Source: CALCMJ01 sp964475415
GTDB lineage: Bacteria; Bacteroidota; Bacteroidia; Chitinophagales; Saprospiraceae
Direction of reading: 5' to 3'
Assembly (NCBI GenBank): GCA_964475415.1
Contig: CAYYWZ010000101.1
Location: forward strand, 1 to 10,243
Length of the DNA: 10,243 nucleotides
Shown here piece after piece: positions 1 to 7,135 of this stretch; position 1 is the first letter of the stretch; each line of letters opens with the position of its first letter. Below the pieces are notes generated by a model that worked only from the letters and a program-made list of their open reading frames with translations, did no database searches and was not told the origin of the DNA. The translations under genes were made by a program, and so were the position numbers.

Positions 1-206
1 GTGACGGAGGGTCTCATGCATTTGTAACATTTGGTTCTTGTTTTTTTAGTTTCTACTTGCAAGGTAAATATTTCTTTACTTTTTCTAACTACTTATAAAT
101 TTAGTATAAAAGAGTTTTATTTTTTTAAGTGAGAATTTTCGTGTGCAAATCAGACATTGTTAATATTCAACTGATTTCGGTTTAGCTCAAGATTGAGCAA
201 TTATTT
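1..206. other. left-edge non-coding stretch, no gene recognised
   Basis: I see no supportable gene here. A plus-strand frame is open from the edge to a TAA near position 95, and a minus-strand ATG at 28-30 is open to the edge for ten codons. Neither translation is recognisable, and either could be the end or start of a neighbouring gene. The first 16 bases are clearly richer in G and C than the rest, which is AT-rich with T-runs. Two inverted repeats lie near the end of the acetyltransferase gene: AAATCAG/CTGATTT at 147-153 and 171-177, and GCTCAA/TTGAGC at 185-198. Confidence 0.5.
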
Positions 207-210
207 TTAT
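185..210. terminator. small hairpin just after the acetyltransferase gene
   Basis: GCTCAA (185-190) and TTGAGC (193-198) are perfect complements around two bases, or a 5-bp stem with a 4-base loop. On the plus strand the hairpin is followed by a T-rich stretch, as in an intrinsic terminator. For the minus-strand gene that ends at 207 there is no T-run after the stem. It could weakly end transcription entering from the left, or be chance. The stem is short, so confidence is low. Confidence 0.25.
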
Positions 211-668
211 AAATTATTGTTGTTAGCTTTATATACATTTGGGTTATGTTTTTCCATATAAATTTCAGGTTTAGGTATTCTTGAAAACCCAAACTTTTTA
301 TAAAGCCATTCAGCTGTATCAGTTAATAAAATCCAGCGTCTTAACCCCTGAAGATTAGGATGTCGTATGACTTCATTTATCAGCCATTTACTTAATCCCT
401 TTCCTCTATAGTCATTTAAAATATAGACATCTCCTAAATATGCAATAGTTGAATAGTCTGAAATTATTCTTGCAAAGCCAATTTGCTTATTTTTATAATA
501 GAGCCCAAAATTCAAAGAATTTTCGATTGATTTTCTGAAAGTATTAATTGGAATACCATGAGCCCAATCAGTTTCGTTTGCAAGGAATTTGTGAATGCTC
601 AAAACATCTAGTTTATTTTTATCAGTAGAAATGGTAAAACCATTTCTATGTACTTCTATAGTTTTCAT
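207..668 (-). CDS. GNAT family N-acetyltransferase
   Basis: This 153-residue cytoplasmic protein is a single-domain GNAT enzyme, which moves an acetyl group from acetyl-CoA to an amine. The acetyl-CoA pyrophosphate loop is visible as DYRGKGLSKWL (residues 86-96, with R88-G89-K90-G91). It follows a beta strand with GDVYIL (79-84), and the C-terminal part has the usual TAEWLYKKFGF segment (118-128). The length is normal for a minimal GNAT domain. The start is the ATG at 668, and the protein begins directly with the domain's N-terminal strand. The substrate cannot be told from sequence; small GNATs of this type act on antibiotics, amino acids, polyamines or protein N-termini. The gene lies 53 bp after the T9SS-sorted protein gene on the same strand, so it may be the tail of that transcript or have its own promoter. 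I saw no clear promoter in the gap. Confidence 0.85.
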   Translation of the reverse strand: MKTIEVHRNGFTISTDKNKLDVLSIHKFLANETDWAHGIPINTFRKSIENSLNFGLYYKNKQIGFARIISDYSTIAYLGDVYILNDYRGKGLSKWLINEVIRHPNLQGLRRWILLTDTAEWLYKKFGFSRIPKPEIYMEKHNPNVYKANNNNL

Positions 669-703
669 TTCATTTTACTTAATTACCAACTTAATGATAT
701 ATT

Positions 704-724
704 CAAAAATTTAGAAGATTTCTA
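704..724 (-). terminator. weak hairpin overlapping the stop of the T9SS-protein gene
   Basis: On the minus strand TAGAA and TTCTA (plus-strand 720-724 and 712-716) pair around a 3-base loop. The sequence AAATTTTTG follows immediately. This has the form of an intrinsic terminator, but the 5-bp stem is AT-rich and would be weak. If active it would separate the exporter/T9SS-protein pair from the acetyltransferase gene. Confidence 0.22.
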
Positions 725-1816
725 GTATGTAATAATAGTAAGTCTCTTTGTCACTAAGCGTTCTCCTTGCTTATTTTGAATTGCATATAAGTAAGTTCCC
801 TTTCTTAACTTTGGCAGACTAACACTAATCTGATTTTCATCGGGAGGGAGCGTGATACTGATGGAGGATAGTTGCTTGCCTATGGTATTAAAAATATCCA
901 ATTCATATTCTCCAGGTTCATAATTCTGAAAAAGGATTTTAACATCACCGATGGTAGGATTAGGAAAAAGGTATATATTTTTCTTATCAGTATCTTCGCA
1001 CTCTATAAAGTTTTCTGAAGATAAGCTTAGTAAAAACTCTACTCTTTTTATGGCTTTACTTCCCTCGTTATCTAGATGTGCTGAAAGTATTACGTCATCC
1101 ATATCCGTACTGAAAAACTGATATTCTTCTGATAGTATATCTCGAAAAAGAGACTTGAGTTGTTCGCCTTGCATAAGTTTTACAACTTTCCCTTCTAAGA
1201 GAAATTCTGCTCTAGAGAAAATAAATTCTTCCTTTACCTTATACATCATAACTTCTCCTGCCCATCCTGGCATGGTAACAGATTTCTGCCCTACAGGAGC
1301 ATAACTTTTGTCGTGCCTACCGCTAAGTATTATTTCATCATAATTTGTCGATATATCTATCTTATCGTACATAGAAACCTTATAATAATTCACTGTGATG
1401 GCAGATCCCATGTATGTTGTTTTATTACTAGATAAGTTTTGCACCTTATCGCAAAATAGGTTCTTATATTTTACCCCTACCTTATTACTGTACTCATGTA
1501 AATCTTTGCCTTGATACCTATCGATACAGAATTTATTATTATACAGCTTATAATTGGTATTTCCCTCCTTAGTCTTTCTGGTCAAAGTTTTACCAGAAGC
1601 AGATTTCTTGTAGCTTATACTTGTGTAGCAGGGGCTCAGTAGGTTTATTAAATTATAATCTCTTACCATTGGATCTATAGGATCTACGTTAGGCCTATGA
1701 TCGATCATATAACTATAAGTACTTCCATCTTCAGGAAAATTAGAAATATTTTGTGCGTAACTATTTCGGGATCCTAAAAGAAGAAAAACTATTAGTATGT
1801 ATACCTTTATTTTCAA
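722..1816 (-). CDS. secreted protein of unknown function with T9SS type A C-terminal sorting domain
   Basis: This 364-residue protein has a signal peptide (residues 1-21, hydrophobic YILIVFLLLG, likely cut at SYA/Q). Residues 22-275 are an unrecognised middle region. The C-terminal domain of about 80 residues has the T9SS sorting pattern: YLFPNPTIGDVKI (282-294), YELDIFNTIGKQL (304-316) and LRKGTYLYAIQNKQGERLVTKRLTI (337-361, in two overlapping blocks). In this family such domains send proteins through the outer membrane, where they are released or anchored and the domain is removed. The middle region has four cysteines (63, 97, 122, 273) and no catalytic motif I can name. The start codon is TTG at 1816-1814, overlapping the TGA stop of the exporter gene. 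I chose it because it gives a complete signal peptide and there is no suitable ATG. The overlap suggests translational coupling to the exporter. The stop is TAG. Confidence 0.82.
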   Translation of the reverse strand: MKIKVYILIVFLLLGSRNSYAQNISNFPEDGSTYSYMIDHRPNVDPIDPMVRDYNLINLLSPCYTSISYKKSASGKTLTRKTKEGNTNYKLYNNKFCIDRYQGKDLHEYSNKVGVKYKNLFCDKVQNLSSNKTTYMGSAITVNYYKVSMYDKIDISTNYDEIILSGRHDKSYAPVGQKSVTMPGWAGEVMMYKVKEEFIFSRAEFLLEGKVVKLMQGEQLKSLFRDILSEEYQFFSTDMDDVILSAHLDNEGSKAIKRVEFLLSLSSENFIECEDTDKKNIYLFPNPTIGDVKILFQNYEPGEYELDIFNTIGKQLSSISITLPPDENQISVSLPKLRKGTYLYAIQNKQGERLVTKRLTIITY

Positions 1817-3615
1817 TGCGACGAACTTATACTCATGTCAAAATATTTTTTGTACTCCCCTTGTTCTTTCATTAACAGATCATGTGATCCTTGCTGGACT
1901 AATTCTCCATCCTCTATTACCCATATTTTATCTGCCAACTTAATCGTAGAAAACCTATGCGCTATAATAATAGCAGTTCTTCCTTCTATCGCTTTTCCTA
2001 TTGCTTCTGTAACCATTTTTTCTGAGGCAGCATCGAGAGCAGATGTCGCTTCGTCTAAGATTAAAATTTCGGGATCTCCATATAGCGCGCGAGCTATTGT
2101 AACCCGCTGTTTTTCACCTCCACTTAATTTACTTCCGTCATCTCCTATCTCATAAAGATCACCCATTTCTAGTGAGCTTATCTTTTCCGTAAGTAGTGCA
2201 GAAGCCAATGCTTGGTCATATCTATCTTTTACATATTCCCTTCCCATCAGTATATTATTTCTGAGGGTATCATTAAATAAAATAGAATCCTGTGTAACTA
2301 TGGCTATAGACCGTCTAAAATCTGACAAGTCTGTGGTTCTAACATCAATCTTATCTATGAGGATCTCTCCCTTGTAATCTTCATAGTGGCGTTGTATGAG
2401 CTTAACAAGGGTTGTTTTACCAGAACCAGAAGAACCTATTACTGCTATACGATCACCTCTATCTATATTTACTGAAATATTTTCTAATACTCTTTGCTCA
2501 TTACCATAAGAGAAACTCAATTTATTTATAGCCATCTGCTTCCAGTTAGAAAATAGATTTTTATGTTCTAGCTCTACTTCATTTTCTTTATCCTCTTCCA
2601 TTACGTTCGTAATTCTATCTACTGCGGCCATACCTTTTTTGATATTGTAAAAGGCGGTAGAGAAAGACTTAGACGGTTCTATAACCTGATAAAAAGCAAA
2701 GATAAACGCGAAGAAAGTCTCAGGTAGAAGTGATCCTTTAAAAACCAAGCTAGAACCATACCAAAGCAGTATAGCTACTACCGTTACACCTAGAAATTCG
2801 GACAGCGGTGAAGAAAGATCTCTACGGCGCAAAAGTCTAGTCAAAGAAGTGAAAATATGATTATTTTCTTTCTGGAACTTACCCAACATATGATCTTGCG
2901 CATTATAAGATTTGACAACTTCTATACCAGATAAGGATTGCTCTGTGATACTAAGGATATTAGCCATACCTGTTTGTACCTCCTTAGAATCTTGTTTTAG
3001 TTTTCTACTTACAAAGCCTATCACTACAATAGTAAAGACCAACAATAGCAAAACAAATAAGGTCAAAGGAACAGATATATAAAGCATAAACATCAGACTT
3101 CCTATAATGATAAACGGAGACTTAAATATAACTTCTATATAACTCAGTATACTCCACTCGATCTCTACTGCATCTGTACTTATTCTAGAAAGTAAATCCC
3201 CTCTTTTTTGTTTATCTAAGAAACTATAAGGTAGATTTATATATTGCTTATACAAACCTGCTCTCAGATCTCTGATCAGTCCATTCCTTATAGGAATCAT
3301 AAAAAAGGAAGATAGATATCTAAATAAGTTCTTAAGGAAAAAGACGACAATAATCAAGGTACAGATATATAGTAAAGCTGTCTCTTTACTATTGCTGAGG
3401 ATGAGATCAGAAGAGTAAAATTTTATCCACTCTGCTACGTCCGATAAACGCTCTGGTCTAGAGAGTTTCTCTATATCTCTCTGAAATAGTATCTGAAAAA
3501 AAGGTATAATAATAGGAATACTGAACACTGTAAATACAGCAGTTACCACGTGACAGAGGGAAGATAAAATAACCTCCTTTTTATAATTGCTGAGATAGTG
3601 ACGTAACTTTTCCAA
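1813..3615 (-). CDS. MsbA-type ABC exporter, fused permease and ATPase half-transporter
   Basis: This 600-residue inner-membrane half-transporter is expected to work as a homodimer. The N-terminal transmembrane region (about 1-330) has hydrophobic segments near 15-45, 80-105, 160-200 and 275-310. The ATPase domain (about 360-600) has Walker A GSSGSGKT (394-401), Q-loop Q442, signature LSGGE (497-501), Walker B ILILDE (517-522, D521 and catalytic E522) and the H-loop H553. The order and length match MsbA/lipid A and multidrug exporters, which flip lipids or other amphiphiles outward. The substrate is not provable here, but placement behind fatty acid genes makes a lipid plausible. The start is TTG (3615-3613). 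The N-terminus MEKLRHYLSNYKKEV fits the family, no in-frame ATG lies near, and AAAAGGA lies 11 bases upstream (3627-3633). The gap to accC is 47 bp, and the downstream gene overlaps its stop. Confidence 0.9.
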   Translation of the reverse strand: MEKLRHYLSNYKKEVILSSLCHVVTAVFTVFSIPIIIPFFQILFQRDIEKLSRPERLSDVAEWIKFYSSDLILSNSKETALLYICTLIIVVFFLKNLFRYLSSFFMIPIRNGLIRDLRAGLYKQYINLPYSFLDKQKRGDLLSRISTDAVEIEWSILSYIEVIFKSPFIIIGSLMFMLYISVPLTLFVLLLLVFTIVVIGFVSRKLKQDSKEVQTGMANILSITEQSLSGIEVVKSYNAQDHMLGKFQKENNHIFTSLTRLLRRRDLSSPLSEFLGVTVVAILLWYGSSLVFKGSLLPETFFAFIFAFYQVIEPSKSFSTAFYNIKKGMAAVDRITNVMEEDKENEVELEHKNLFSNWKQMAINKLSFSYGNEQRVLENISVNIDRGDRIAVIGSSGSGKTTLVKLIQRHYEDYKGEILIDKIDVRTTDLSDFRRSIAIVTQDSILFNDTLRNNILMGREYVKDRYDQALASALLTEKISSLEMGDLYEIGDDGSKLSGGEKQRVTIARALYGDPEILILDEATSALDAASEKMVTEAIGKAIEGRTAIIIAHRFSTIKLADKIWVIEDGELVQQGSHDLLMKEQGEYKKYFDMSISSSH

Positions 3616-3626
3616 GTACAGTTGAT

Positions 3627-3633
3627 TCCTTTT
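3627..3633 (-). promoter_or_regulatory. Shine-Dalgarno-like site before the TTG-started exporter gene
   Basis: On the minus strand AAAAGGA lies 11 bases before the TTG start codon of the ABC exporter. Bacteroidota genes usually do not depend on such sites. Here it helps support a TTG start in the absence of a nearby ATG. The spacing is slightly long, so the support is modest. Confidence 0.35.
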
Positions 3634-3655
3634 GTAATATAGGAACGTAAAATAG

Positions 3656-3671
3656 CTCGAGTTTATTCGAG
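3656..3671 (-). terminator. short hairpin spanning the accC stop codon
   Basis: CTCGA (3656-3660) and TCGAG (3667-3671) can pair around a 6-base loop that includes the TAA stop of accC. On the minus strand the stem is followed by GCTATTTTACG, a poor T-tract. It could attenuate transcription between accC and the exporter gene, but the short stem and interrupted T-run make this weak. Confidence 0.2.
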
Positions 3672-5000
3672 TTCAAAGTCATTGATAAATCCAGTATTGA
3701 AATTCCCTGATTTGAAATCCTCATTTTTCATCAGCTGAGAATGAAAAGGTATTGTAGTTTTTACACCTTCCAATATAAATTCATCCAACGCACGTTGCAT
3801 TTTCTTAATACATTCTTCTCTTGTACGAGCCTTACAGATAATCTTTGCAATCATACTATCATAATATGGAGGAATCTTATATCCTGCATATACATGTGTA
3901 TCTACTCTTACACCATACCCTTTGGGACTATGGAAAGATTGTATATTTCCAGGGCTAGGTCTGAAGTCGTTATACGGATCTTCCGCATTAATTCTACATT
4001 CTATAGCATGAACAGAAGGTAGGTGATTACCTCCTGTTATTTTCTCACCTGCTGCAACTCTTATTTGTTCTTTTATAAGATCCAGATCCATTACTTCTTC
4101 CGTCACTGGATGTTCTACTTGAATTCTAGTATTCATTTCCATGAAGTAGAAATTCTTATACTTATCTACTAGAAATTCTACAGTACCTACTCCCTCGTAG
4201 TTTATGCATTCACCAGCAAGTATTGCTGCTTTTCCCATATCTGATCTCAACTTCTTTGTAACAAATGGAGAAGGACATTCTTCTAGTAATTTCTGATGTC
4301 TTCTTTGTATAGAACAATCTCTTTCAGAGAGATGGATTACTTTACCATACTGGTCTCCTAGAATTTGAAATTCTATGTGTCTAGGTTCTTCGATAAATTT
4401 CTCTATATAGATACCATCGTTTCCGAATGATGCTTTTGCTTCTTGTCTTGCCTTATCCCAGTTTTCTTCAAAATCTTCTTCCTTCCATACAATTCTCATT
4501 CCTTTACCACCACCTCCAGCAGTAGCCTTTATGATAATCGGATAACCCATTTTTCCAGATATAGCTATACCAGCTTTTACAGTTTTTACAAGACCTTCTG
4601 AGCCAGGTATTACAGGTACACCTGCCGCTACCATGGTTTCTTTAGCTGTTATCTTGTCTCCCATTCTTTTGATCATGGCAGGAGAGGGACCTATAAACTT
4701 AATGCCATACTCTGTGCAAACTTCAGCAAAATCTGAATTTTCCGCAAGAAATCCATATCCTGGATGGATAGCATCGGCGTTTGTGATTTCTACGGCAGCC
4801 ATTATCTTAGAGACACTTAGATATGATTCTGTAGAAGATGGAGGTCCTATACATACAGCCTCATCTGCAAATCTTACATGCAAACTTTCTTTGTCTGCAG
4901 TAGAATAGACAGCAACTGTTTTTATGCCCATTTCCTTACAAGTCCTTATTACTCGCAAAGCAATCTCACCTCTATTTGCAATTAGAATTTTCTTGAACAT
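3663..5000 (-). CDS. accC: biotin carboxylase subunit of acetyl-CoA carboxylase
   Basis: AccC uses ATP and bicarbonate to carboxylate the biotin on AccB, the first half-reaction in making malonyl-CoA for fatty acids. The 445-residue length matches stand-alone bacterial AccC (about 450). The N-terminal domain begins KKILIANRGEIALRVIRT and contains IHPGYGFLAEN (79-88). The ATP-grasp domain has the glycine-rich lid loop GGGGKGM (162-168), K116 and K159 for ATP, HIEFQIL (208-214), E275 in GTVEFL and E288 in FMEMNTRIQVEHPVTE, which bind the metals and carry the active-site N290 and R292. The C-terminal domain starts with HAIECRINAEDP. There is no fused carrier domain, so it is not a pyruvate or acyl-CoA carboxylase chain. 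The ATG start lies 31 bp after accB, and the pair is the usual accB-accC unit. Carboxyltransferase genes accA and accD are not in the window. Confidence 0.97.
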   Translation of the reverse strand: MFKKILIANRGEIALRVIRTCKEMGIKTVAVYSTADKESLHVRFADEAVCIGPPSSTESYLSVSKIMAAVEITNADAIHPGYGFLAENSDFAEVCTEYGIKFIGPSPAMIKRMGDKITAKETMVAAGVPVIPGSEGLVKTVKAGIAISGKMGYPIIIKATAGGGGKGMRIVWKEEDFEENWDKARQEAKASFGNDGIYIEKFIEEPRHIEFQILGDQYGKVIHLSERDCSIQRRHQKLLEECPSPFVTKKLRSDMGKAAILAGECINYEGVGTVEFLVDKYKNFYFMEMNTRIQVEHPVTEEVMDLDLIKEQIRVAAGEKITGGNHLPSVHAIECRINAEDPYNDFRPSPGNIQSFHSPKGYGVRVDTHVYAGYKIPPYYDSMIAKIICKARTREECIKKMQRALDEFILEGVKTTIPFHSQLMKNEDFKSGNFNTGFINDFELE

Positions 5001-5031
5001 ACTTGGTTTATTTTGAAGCTTAAAAAGTGTC

Positions 5032-5526
5032 CTATCCTTTCGGGTCTACAAGAAATAGTACTTGATCGTATTCTACTGGTGAAGAATCTTCGATCATTAC
5101 TTTGACAATTTTTCCTGCTACTTCACTTTCTATCTCGTTAAATAATTTCATGGCTTCTACTATGCATACTACAGAGCCAACATCTATAGAATCTCCTACT
5201 TTTACAAAAGCATCTTTGTCAGGAGAAGAAGATCTGTAGAATGTTCCTACAATCGGGGACTTAACTTCTAGTAGTCCAGCAGTAGAGTCCTCCTCAGCTG
5301 TTGCTGGGTCTGTACTTGTAACCGGCACTGCCGCTGCAGGTGCTGCTGGCATAGGGGCTGCAGTCATAGGCGCAGGCACAGCTATGCTTGTGGTTTGTAT
5401 ACCTTGAACTTTCTGATATTTATCAGTTTTTAACGATATCTCAAAATCCTTTTTCTTGATTTTTAATTCAGCTAGGTTGGATTCTTTGATCAGTTCGATT
5501 ATTTCTTTAATTTCTTTTGTGGTCAT
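5032..5526 (-). CDS. accB: biotin carboxyl carrier protein of acetyl-CoA carboxylase
   Basis: AccB carries biotin between AccC and the carboxyltransferase. The 164-residue protein has three parts. Residues 1-40 form an N-terminal helical segment that in AccB proteins contacts AccC. Residues 45-80 are a flexible Ala/Pro-rich linker (PAPMTAAPMPAAPAAAVPV). Residues 85-164 form the biotinyl domain, starting VKSPIVGTFYRSSSPD. The biotin is attached at K127 in the conserved EAMK motif (124-127), and the family 'thumb' loop region is present at SSSPDKDAFVKVGD (99-112). The ATG start is 4 bp after the efp stop, so translation is probably linked to that gene. The linker is visibly richer in G and C than the surrounding DNA, as expected from its Ala/Pro content rather than from transfer. 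The stop is TAG. Confidence 0.97.
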   Translation of the reverse strand: MTTKEIKEIIELIKESNLAELKIKKKDFEISLKTDKYQKVQGIQTTSIAVPAPMTAAPMPAAPAAAVPVTSTDPATAEEDSTAGLLEVKSPIVGTFYRSSSPDKDAFVKVGDSIDVGSVVCIVEAMKLFNEIESEVAGKIVKVMIEDSSPVEYDQVLFLVDPKG

Positions 5527-5530
5527 CAGC

Positions 5531-6097
5531 TTATTCTTTTACTCTTTCCAAATAAGAACCTGTTTTGGTATCTATTTTTATTTTATCACCTTCATTTATA
5601 AAAATCGGCACTTTTATTTCTGCTCCTGTTTCTAAAGTTGCAGGCTTGGATGCATTGGTAGCAGTATTCCCTTTTATTCCTGGCTCCGTATAAGTAATCT
5701 TTAACTCTACGTGTTGAGGGATTTCTAAGGTCAACGCTCTACCTTCTCCAGCATGAAACAATATCTCTACATCACTGCCTTCTTTCATAAAACCGGGCTT
5801 TTCAATTAATTTTTCATCTAGAAAAACCTGATCATAAGTTTCATTATCCATAAAGTGATAACCCATATCATCCTTATATAGATACTGATAAGTTTTTCTT
5901 TCTACTCTTACCTCAGTTATCTTATGTCCCGATGGAAAAGTATTATCAACAACCTTTCCATTTGTAAGACTTTTCAGTTTAGTTCTTACAAAAGCAGGGC
6001 CTTTCCCAGGTTTTACATGTAAAAACTCCACTACAGAGTATACATCATGGTTGTATTCCATGCAAAAACCATTTTTTATATCAGATGTACTTGCCAT
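5531..6097 (-). CDS. efp: translation elongation factor P
   Basis: EF-P binds ribosomes stalled on consecutive prolines, between the P and E sites, and speeds peptide bond formation. The 188-residue length is standard. Domain I (about 1-63) has the tip loop VKPGKGPAF (28-36), where K32 corresponds to the lysine modified by beta-lysylation in enteric bacteria. Domains II and III follow. The family signature is intact at residues 151-170: K-P-A, then G158, I161, V163-P164, I167 and G170. The modification enzymes are not in the window, so the state of K32 is unknown. The gene sits between fabH (48 bp) and accB (4 bp), an arrangement I recall from other Bacteroidota. It ties a translation factor to fatty acid initiation genes. 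The ATG start gives the usual N-terminus. Confidence 0.97.
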   Translation of the reverse strand: MASTSDIKNGFCMEYNHDVYSVVEFLHVKPGKGPAFVRTKLKSLTNGKVVDNTFPSGHKITEVRVERKTYQYLYKDDMGYHFMDNETYDQVFLDEKLIEKPGFMKEGSDVEILFHAGEGRALTLEIPQHVELKITYTEPGIKGNTATNASKPATLETGAEIKVPIFINEGDKIKIDTKTGSYLERVKE

Positions 6098-6145
6098 TAA
6101 TTTTTTCTTTAAATTTTAGAATCACAAGTTAAATATTTTTACGTG

Positions 6146-7135
6146 TTATCCCTTATAATCGTAGTTCCATTTTAAGTACAAAGAACCCCAAGTAAAACCT
6201 CCACCAAAAGCTGTAAGAATAACATCATCACCCTTTTTGAGCTTGGATTCATAATCCCTTAGACATAAAGGCAATGTTCCCGCTGTGGTATTTCCATAAT
6301 TTTGGATATTGACCATTACTTTTTCTTTAGGATAATCTAGTTGCTCAGCGACTGAATTTATAATTCTAATATTTGCCTGATGAGGTACTAGCCAATCTAA
6401 GGATTCATTGGTCAATTTATTTCTTTCCATCAAGTCCTTTGTAGTTCCGACCATACCCTTTACAGCAGACTTAAACACCGTCCTTCCTTCTTGGTAGGCA
6501 TAGTGATAATCGTTTTCTAAGGTCGCTACACTCGCTGGCATCAGAGATCCTCCTGCTTTCTTATGTAAAAAGTGTCTACCGCTACCATCCCCTTTCATAA
6601 TGGCGTCTATTACACCATTCTCCTCTCCTGGCTCTAATAAAACAGCTCCTGCTCCATCTCCAAAAATGATACAAGTTGTTCTATCCTTATAATTGATAAT
6701 AGAAGACATCATATCCGCTCCTATCACAACAACTTTCTTGTAAGTACCCGTTTCTATAAACTTAGATCCAGTAAATAAAGCAAACAAAAACCCTGAACAA
6801 GCTGCGTTTATATCATAAGCAAAGCAATTATTAGCTCCTATCTTGTCTGCTATGGTGTTCGCCGTATCAGGAAAAGTCATATCAGGTGTCACTGTAGCAC
6901 AAATTATAAGATCTATTTCCCCAGGATCACAATCTGTCTTTTCTAATAATACCTTCATGGCTTCTACACACATATCAGAGGTAGCCAAATTCTCTCCCTT
7001 CAGTATATGCCTTTGTTCTATTCCTGTTCTAGAGACTATCCATTCATCGTTTGTATCCACCATCTTTTCCAGATCGTGGTTAGTCAGCACATCTGGTGGC
7101 ACATAACCACTTACACCTGTTATAACTGCTCTCAT
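6146..7135 (-). CDS. fabH: beta-ketoacyl-ACP synthase III
   Basis: FabH condenses an acyl-CoA (acetyl-CoA, or branched primers in many Bacteroidota) with malonyl-ACP, the first condensation of type II fatty acid synthesis in the cytoplasm. The 329-residue protein has the thiolase fold and the full catalytic triad: C113 in DINAACSGFLFAL, H252 in VPHQANIRI and N282 in NYGNTTAGTLP. Other family hallmarks are the opening segment DEWIVSRTGIEQRH (30-43), the FGDGAGA motif (158-164) and the C-terminal GGGFTWGS (311-318). It starts at ATG 7135, and its first residues are the family's first beta strand. It is the first gene of the minus-strand run, and the run's promoter should lie in 7136-7260. An inverted repeat 35-58 bases upstream may be an operator. 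An early proline motif VPPDV (12-16) is a potential EF-P-dependent pause site. Confidence 0.97.
   Translation of the reverse strand: MRAVITGVSGYVPPDVLTNHDLEKMVDTNDEWIVSRTGIEQRHILKGENLATSDMCVEAMKVLLEKTDCDPGEIDLIICATVTPDMTFPDTANTIADKIGANNCFAYDINAACSGFLFALFTGSKFIETGTYKKVVVIGADMMSSIINYKDRTTCIIFGDGAGAVLLEPGEENGVIDAIMKGDGSGRHFLHKKAGGSLMPASVATLENDYHYAYQEGRTVFKSAVKGMVGTTKDLMERNKLTNESLDWLVPHQANIRIINSVAEQLDYPKEKVMVNIQNYGNTTAGTLPLCLRDYESKLKKGDDVILTAFGGGFTWGSLYLKWNYDYKG

Noticed and set aside
1835..2155. Open frame on the plus strand inside the ABC exporter gene
   Set aside because: It lies opposite the ATPase domain, whose motifs are all intact on the minus strand. The plus-strand translation has no family features.
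3741..4022. Open frame on the plus strand inside accC
   Set aside because: It is the antisense shadow of a fully conserved AccC sequence, with an unnatural residue make-up.
4633..4908. Second plus-strand open frame inside accC
   Set aside because: It is antisense to the conserved N-terminal and ATP-grasp regions of AccC, with no start context or family match.
6843..7106. Plus-strand open frame inside fabH
   Set aside because: It is antisense to the FabH N-terminal half, including the active-site cysteine region. No independent support.
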